This document shows positions 35,136 through 36,429 of a stretch of DNA of 36,429 nt, piece after piece. Both the position numbers and the translations under genes were made by a program. Positions within the stretch are counted from its first letter, which is position 1. Every line of letters starts with the position of its first letter. Below the pieces are notes generated by a model that did no database searches, was not told where the DNA came from, and was given only the letters and a program-made list of their open reading frames with translations. The DNA is from Planctomycetia bacterium (lineage in GTDB: Bacteria; Planctomycetota; Phycisphaerae; Phycisphaerales; SM1A02): the NCBI GenBank assembly GCA_005789005.1, contig SYAD01000109.1, positions 1 to 36,429 on the forward strand, given 5' to 3'.

Positions 35136-36179
35136 TTAATTACGCCGGTTTGGCGGTGGCGCGGATGGCGGCGCTGGAGGCGGCACGTCTGGCAAGAGTT
35201 CCTCAAATGGAAACGCAACTTCTTTGTTGTCGGAGTCCAAACGAACCAGCACAAGTTGCACAAGAATTTTTCCATCAATCACGGTGCCTGGGCCATCCGT
35301 GGTCATCACGCGCGAATTCTTTTTGGGAAGACGCTTGGAAAGTTCCTCGTAAGTCTTGTCCTCGTAGCGCAGGCAACACATCAGGCGACCGCAACGCCCG
35401 CTAATTTTAAGCGGGTCCATGGTGGCTTTTTGAATTTTGGCGCTCTTCATACTGACGGGCTTGAGCACCTTCAAGAAATTTTTGCAGCAACAATGTTGAC
35501 CGCACTTTTCGTAATCCGCCGTCAAGCGAGCCTCGTCGCGCGCGCCAACTTGGCGATCAAAAACGCGCGCGCCGTAATGTTGCTCCAACTCGCGCAGCAC
35601 ACCGGAAATATCGGGGCGCGGCAGTGGCGGCTCGTTCTGCTTGGCCTCTGGACCCATCCACAACATGGTCACCGTTTCACCGCCCAAAATCACTTCCACC
35701 TCCACCACTTTCACGTCCAACTTGTACTTGTTCACAATTTCACGCGCGTGGTCGCGGCGATCTTTTGCCGCAAATTGATAGGCGTTCCATCGCGTCATGT
35801 CGTCGGGGGTGGCGATGCGCAACACTTCGCCTTCTTGCGTGAAGGGATAATCACGGCCGCCGGAGTTCTCTATGAACTTCAACATTTCAGAGCGACTCAC
35901 GCTTTTGGAGCAACTTCCATTGGCGCAAGTTGTGGTGAGCATTTCACCAATCTCCACGCCGCGCGGCGTCTGAACCACAAGGCGCGAACCACAACCAGGT
36001 TTGGCGTCGCCCTTGTATGGAAACTCGCCAACTTGGCGCATGGCGCCAAACTTCACAACAATGCTGGTGGGCGGTTTCAAGCGCGCGTAAATTTCCGCGT
36101 CGGTCATGGCGTCGCGACGCGCGGGGTCCGAATCTTGTTCAAACATTGGAAGCGGAAGAATGGACATCGCAATGTCCAT
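35136..36179 (-). CDS. ricT: PSP1-domain protein RicT (YaaT-like)
   Basis: A cytoplasmic protein of about 347 residues with the PSP1 domain. Typical features are VVQTPRGVEIGEML, VEVEVILGGETVTMLWMGPEA, a cysteine-rich stretch KCGQHCCCKNFLKVL and GRCGRLMCCLRYED. In Bacillus the RicT (YaaT) protein works with RicA and RicF as an Fe-S-containing complex that helps RNase Y process RNA. Whether that holds in this lineage is not known. The C-terminus is proline-rich. Start options are ATG at 36179 or 36167, and a GTG at 36203; none has a strong ribosome binding site. Confidence 0.9.
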   Translation of the reverse strand: MDIAMSILPLPMFEQDSDPARRDAMTDAEIYARLKPPTSIVVKFGAMRQVGEFPYKGDAKPGCGSRLVVQTPRGVEIGEMLTTTCANGSCSKSVSRSEMLKFIENSGGRDYPFTQEGEVLRIATPDDMTRWNAYQFAAKDRRDHAREIVNKYKLDVKVVEVEVILGGETVTMLWMGPEAKQNEPPLPRPDISGVLRELEQHYGARVFDRQVGARDEARLTADYEKCGQHCCCKNFLKVLKPVSMKSAKIQKATMDPLKISGRCGRLMCCLRYEDKTYEELSKRLPKKNSRVMTTDGPGTVIDGKILVQLVLVRLDSDNKEVAFPFEELLPDVPPPAPPSAPPPNRRN

Positions 36180-36285
36180 GCTAACCAACGGCGGGCGCGT
36201 CACACGATCGCAATTTCAAAAATGCGCGTGGAATTTCTTGGGCGTATTTCGCTGACGTATTTGAAACGTGCGCGGCGATGTGAAT

Positions 36286-36429
36286 TTATTTACGGGCTGG
36301 TCGCAGCGTCCGCTTGCGTTCGCTGAACTGCAGGCGAATCGGCACTTCGCTAAATGGCAACGTTTCACGCAGACGATTGAGCAAGTAGCGCTCGTACTGG
36401 CCCTTGAACAACGCGGGCTTATTCACCAC
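36286..36429 (-). CDS. der: GTPase Der (EngA), C-terminal fragment
   Basis: Read directly from the sequence, 47 residues of a 3' end running off the window edge. VVNKPALFKGQYERYLLNRLRE in two parts and LPFSEVPIRLQFSERKR match the C-terminal KH-like domain of Der, an essential double-GTPase for 50S ribosome assembly. The pattern is F...YERYL.NRLRE.LPF...PIRL. The stop is at 36286-36288, 106 bases before the ricT start on the same strand. Confidence 0.88.
   Translation of the reverse strand: MVNKPALFKGQYERYLLNRLRETLPFSEVPIRLQFSERKRTLRPARK

Noticed and set aside
35256..36326. A 356-residue open frame on the plus strand
   Set aside because: It lies wholly opposite ricT and the intergenic region, encodes a His/Ala/Arg-rich sequence with no motif, and reflects the base composition of the real gene.
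1..36429. CRISPR arrays, tRNA or rRNA genes, insertion sequences and prophage genes
   Set aside because: No spaced identical direct repeats, no cloverleaf or rRNA-like sequence, and no transposase or integrase motifs were seen on either strand by eye.

Overview
The window looks like a chromosomal segment of a planctomycete, most likely of the Phycisphaerae. This is inference from several sequence features. A secreted protease ends in two calcium-binding DLNGD..NAEDLGSMLG repeats, the dockerin-like tail common on exported proteins of that group. There is also an OprO/P-like porin, a CcoN-CcoO fusion, and a signal peptidase I with a very large insertion. One conserved protein of unknown function has a family I otherwise associate with Bacteroidetes. 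No rRNA, tRNA, CRISPR array, transposase, integrase or phage gene was seen. The window starts inside ccoN and ends inside der.

Region 1 (1-7751, + strand) is a complete cbb3 oxidase and assembly operon: ccoNO fusion (5' end missing), ccoQ, ccoP (one heme), ccoG, fixH/ccoH, a SafE-like membrane protein, ccoI and the small ccoS. Every junction overlaps. It encodes a high-affinity terminal oxidase plus its copper supply.

Region 2 (7843-18263, - strand) reads from 18263 downwards: ric (NO/oxidative Fe-S repair), a Tat-exported NarG-type molybdoenzyme, its NarH-type Fe-S subunit, an ethylbenzene-dehydrogenase-type heme b subunit, a TorD/NarJ chaperone, a membrane-anchored diheme cytochrome c, a 607-residue conserved protein of unknown function, and pdxH. 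A perfect FNR-type site (TTGATCAAAATCAA) lies upstream of ric. The set fits anaerobic, extracytoplasmic nitrate reduction with electrons delivered by cytochrome c. Nitrite oxidation cannot be excluded by sequence alone. The 607-residue gene is coupled to the cytochrome gene by an ATGA overlap and is the best candidate here for undescribed biology.

Region 3 (18462-22555, - strand) has a carboxymuconolactone decarboxylase-family protein, a YitT-type membrane protein with a GTG start, an OprO/P-like porin with a recognisable promoter, and an unrecognised protein with an Asn/Ala/Thr repeat tract.

Region 4 (22714-28050) is a divergent sulfate-activation locus. On the - strand are cysQ and a TauE/SafE sulfite exporter-like protein. 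On the + strand are a CysD with a 230-residue N-terminal extension and a CysN-CysC fusion. An MlaF-type ABC ATPase follows (28081-28914).

Region 5 (29004-36429, - strand) holds a large secreted Lys-C-like protease with its own terminator and palindromic upstream region, then an EVE-domain protein, a PGPGW membrane protein, lepB, ricT and the 3' end of der. No stretch longer than about 200 bases lacks a gene.
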